DNA from: CAWCOU01 sp963797335
Lineage (GTDB): Bacteria; Pseudomonadota; Gammaproteobacteria; JAURND01
Assembly: GCA_963797335.1 (NCBI GenBank)
Contig: CAWCOU010000006.1
Location: forward strand, 186,001 to 250,000
DNA length: 64,000 nucleotides
Reading direction: 5' to 3'
A program made the position numbers and the translations under genes. Under the pieces are notes generated by a model. It was not told where the DNA came from. It was given only the letters and a program-made list of their open reading frames with translations, and did not search any database. This document shows positions 62,473-64,000 of this stretch, in pieces. How positions within the stretch are numbered: position 1 is the first letter of the stretch; each line of letters opens with the position of its first letter.

Positions 62473-62757
62473 ATGAACATACAATTTAGCGGTCCTGTGA
62501 CCGACGCCTTAAAAACATTTGCAGAAGAAAAGCTTTCTCGATTAAAAAAATTTTCAGCCATCATCACCAGTATTCAGGTTATCTTTAAAGTGGAAAATAA
62601 AATACGCCACATTGCCGAAGCCAATATCCATGTTCCAAAAAAGGAAATTTACGCCGAAGCAGAATCTGAAGACATGTACAAGACCGTTGATGCGTTAGTC
62701 GATAAATTAAGTAGACAACTTTCCAGCTATAAAGAAAAAATTTCGGATCATACTTAA
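62473..62757 (+). CDS. hpf: Ribosome hibernation-promoting factor (short HPF)
   Basis: A 94-residue protein of the short HPF/YfiA type: MNIQFSGPVTDALKTFAEEKLSRLKKF, KVENKIRHIAEANIHVPKKEIYAEAESEDMYKTVDALVDKLSRQL (both runs split here by residue 1-27 and 38-82). It binds the 30S decoding region and promotes ribosome dimerisation in stationary phase. Aaggaatcactcct lies before the ATG. Its usual neighbour rpoN is missing, yet it stays between lptB and PTS genes. Confidence 0.93.
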   Translation: MNIQFSGPVTDALKTFAEEKLSRLKKFSAIITSIQVIFKVENKIRHIAEANIHVPKKEIYAEAESEDMYKTVDALVDKLSRQLSSYKEKISDHT

Positions 62758-62764
62758 CAACAGG

Positions 62765-62791
62765 GGGAGTGCGGGGCGAGCCCGCACTCCC
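62765..62791. repeat. Strong GC hairpin after hpf
   Basis: gggagtgcggg pairs perfectly with cccgcactccc over a five-base loop (gcgag). No T run follows, so it looks like a REP-type hairpin that may protect the hpf transcript end instead of a classical terminator. Confidence 0.6.
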
Positions 62792-62805
62792 AAGGAAAGG
62801 TAATA

Positions 62806-62924
62806 GCTCAGGCACCCTATATCTTTGGCACAAACGCTAGTATTTTAGACGAGCTTGGTGAGAAAAATTTTCCCGCCAAAATCGGCAAAATACGAACGTT
62901 TCCATCCTGGGGCTGAGCTGTTAC
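62806..62924 (+). repeat. 119-bp dispersed repeat, copy 2
   Basis: It opens gctcaggcaccctatatctt and closes cctggggctgagctgttac, matching copy 1 (46212-46330) end to end. Inner arms aaacgctagtatttt and aaaatacgaacgttt are inverted with two mismatches, and the ends gctcag/ctgagc are inverted. The short minus-strand frames over it are not genes. Confidence 0.7.
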
Positions 62925-63069
62925 AAGAAAAGACTTTTTCCATCTGGACAGAACTAAATGAACCCACAGCAAGCGTGGTGCACTCTGCTTTTGCACCATA
63001 CCACCCTTTTTCTTCGGAAAATAAAATGAACCACACCCCCTGCGTTGCCTTTTCTTCACGCTGACCCGC

Positions 63070-63564
63070 ATGAATCTGCCCACCTCCACCATCCAACATG
63101 GCGTTTTCGTGAATGTCTACGGCATCGGCACGTTGCTTACTGGCCCCAGCGGCATAGGAAAAAGTGAATTGGCGTTGACATTAATCGATCGTGGCCACCA
63201 ACTCATTGCTGACGACGCACCTGAATTCTTTGTCCACTCAACAGGCATGATTATCGGTCGATCAACTCCCGCCCTCCGCCATTTATTGGCCGTACGTGGT
63301 ATCGGTATTGTCAATATCAAACAACTCTTGGGCGCCACAGCTGTTTGCGAACAGCAAATACTGTCACTCATCATTGAATTAAGCACCGAACCACCTCAGC
63401 AAGAACCCGGTGAACCCGCTTACCATGAAAAGATCCTCTTAAACACGACCATTCATCACACAACCCTGCCCTTCCAGGTGAATAGGCGCAACGAACTTTT
63501 AATTGAAACCCTCGTGCGCCACTTCCAATTGAAGCAGGCCGTATTATCGGAAACCCTTATATGA
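63070..63564 (+). CDS. hprK: HPr kinase/phosphorylase, catalytic domain only
   Basis: The 164-residue product holds only the C-terminal kinase domain: P-loop GPSGIGKSE (25-33, Lys31), LIADDAPEFF, VRGIGIVNIKQLLG. The N-terminal domain of Firmicute HprK (total about 310 residues) is absent, as in other proteobacterial short forms. It phosphorylates or dephosphorylates a serine of HPr. The downstream EIIA and HPr genes make it part of a regulatory PTS. The start ATG lacks an obvious ribosome site; the upstream 310 bases are non-coding and hold a hairpin and a repeat. Confidence 0.85.
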   Translation: MNLPTSTIQHGVFVNVYGIGTLLTGPSGIGKSELALTLIDRGHQLIADDAPEFFVHSTGMIIGRSTPALRHLLAVRGIGIVNIKQLLGATAVCEQQILSLIIELSTEPPQQEPGEPAYHEKILLNTTIHHTTLPFQVNRRNELLIETLVRHFQLKQAVLSETLI

Positions 63565-63959
63565 GTGTTAGTATTTTAATTATTTGCCATGATGAAATTG
63601 GCACTGCTTTATTAAATACCGTGAAGCAGACCTTTGGCAGCGAATTACCCTTGCCAGCTGCCACCGTGGAATTGCATGCCAATACCGACCCCGAAGTACT
63701 TATTCCTCGCTTGAAAAAAGTGGTGAAAGCACTGGACCAAGGGGATGGTGTATTGATTTTGACGGATTTATTCGGGTCAACTCCTTGTAATGTTGCCCAA
63801 CGAATTCAAGACTGCAAAACCATACGTATTGTCAGTGGCTTAAACCTTCCGATGTTGATTCGCGTGATGAATTACCCATCCTTGGATTTATTGCAATTGG
63901 CCGAAAAAGCCCGCACGGGCGGCCAATGCGGTATCATTGAATGCCAACAAAAAAATTAA
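63561..63959 (+). CDS. PTS EIIA component, mannose family
   Basis: A 132-residue cytoplasmic EIIA-Man domain: ILIICHDEIGTALL with the phospho-accepting His10, GDGVLILTDLFGSTPCNVA and LNLPMLIRVMNY. No EIIB, EIIC or EIID genes lie in the window, so a regulatory role is more likely than sugar uptake. It overlaps hprK by ATGA, and ptsH follows after 12 bases. Confidence 0.92.
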   Translation: MSVSILIICHDEIGTALLNTVKQTFGSELPLPAATVELHANTDPEVLIPRLKKVVKALDQGDGVLILTDLFGSTPCNVAQRIQDCKTIRIVSGLNLPMLIRVMNYPSLDLLQLAEKARTGGQCGIIECQQKN

Positions 63960-63971
63960 GAGGACAGTGAC

Positions 63972-64000
63972 GTGTTACGTAAAAAAATCCTGATCGCTAA
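63972..64000 (+). CDS. ptsH: Phosphocarrier protein HPr, N-terminal fragment
   Basis: Only nine codons are in the window: GTG start then LRKKILIA, matching the beginning of HPr (KKI.I.N..GLHAR). aggacagtgac gives a ribosome site. Its place after hprK and EIIA supports the call; the His15 and Ser46 sites lie beyond the edge. Confidence 0.7.

Noticed and set aside
62817..63099. Two overlapping minus-strand frames of 84-91 residues
   Set aside because: They run over the 119-bp repeat and into the hprK start, with no ribosome site.

Overview
The window is a chromosomal segment of a gammaproteobacterium. Its gene order resembles Legionellales (a Coxiella/Legionella-like host-associated lineage); this placement is inferred from content, not from a database search. 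The support is: (i) classic gammaproteobacterial blocks (hupB-tRNAs-ppiD, mreBCD-yhdP-tldD, bamD-rluD-pgeF, mlaFEDCB-murA facing kdsD-kdsC-lptCAB-hpf); (ii) gatCAB, a short HPr kinase and a mannose-type EIIA, which E. coli-like genomes lack in these places; and (iii) several large, AT-rich, family-less proteins of the kind that are often secreted effectors in this order.

Layout. 0-6 kb: the end of leuD, leuB, a frameshifted OprD-like porin, an APC permease and a translationally coupled DUF1460 exported protein. 6-22.5 kb is the accessory part: four large lineage-specific proteins (6036, 9777, 14652, 20032), one with a poly(A)-polymerase/CCA-type nucleotidyltransferase core, set among a sugar-oxidation pair (SDR + 6-phosphogluconate dehydrogenase), an aminotransferase with its YheO/DauR-type regulator, a HigBA-like toxin-antitoxin pair, an oxidoreductase-MFS pair, and a 45-residue lipoprotein with its own promoter and terminator. 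22.7-31.3 kb: housekeeping genes (hpt, nagZ, DUF924, holB, yciO, yciB, BolA-like, kbl, a PpiD without a parvulin domain, tRNA-Asp, tRNA-Val, HU). 31.4-43.5 kb: tldD, yhdP, mreDCB, then divergently gatCAB. 43.5-50.3 kb: a repeat-rich region with a stand-alone winged-helix regulator, a reverse-transsulfuration pair (cystathionine gamma-lyase and CBS core), an orphan tyrosine recombinase, bamD, and a DUF559 endonuclease gene inside a long palindromic cassette. 50.4-64 kb: rluD, pgeF, degQ, murA, the Mla phospholipid-transport operon, the KDO/LPS-export operon, hpf, and hprK-EIIA-ptsH, with ptsH cut by the right edge.

The most unusual signal is in the intergenic DNA. Four copies of a TA-flanked, MITE-like element share a terminal GGTATGCACAC inverted repeat. 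Their interior is the same pair of about 83-bp palindromic arms that encloses the DUF559 gene at 49.7-50.2 kb. One arm of that cassette supplies the gene's ribosome-binding site and the other its last codons. The MITEs therefore look like gene-less derivatives of a DUF559 cassette. Copies lie inside the mre operon and between rluD and pgeF. A second, unrelated 119-bp repeat family and several REP-like hairpins are also present. No CRISPR array, rRNA, complete insertion sequence or prophage was seen.
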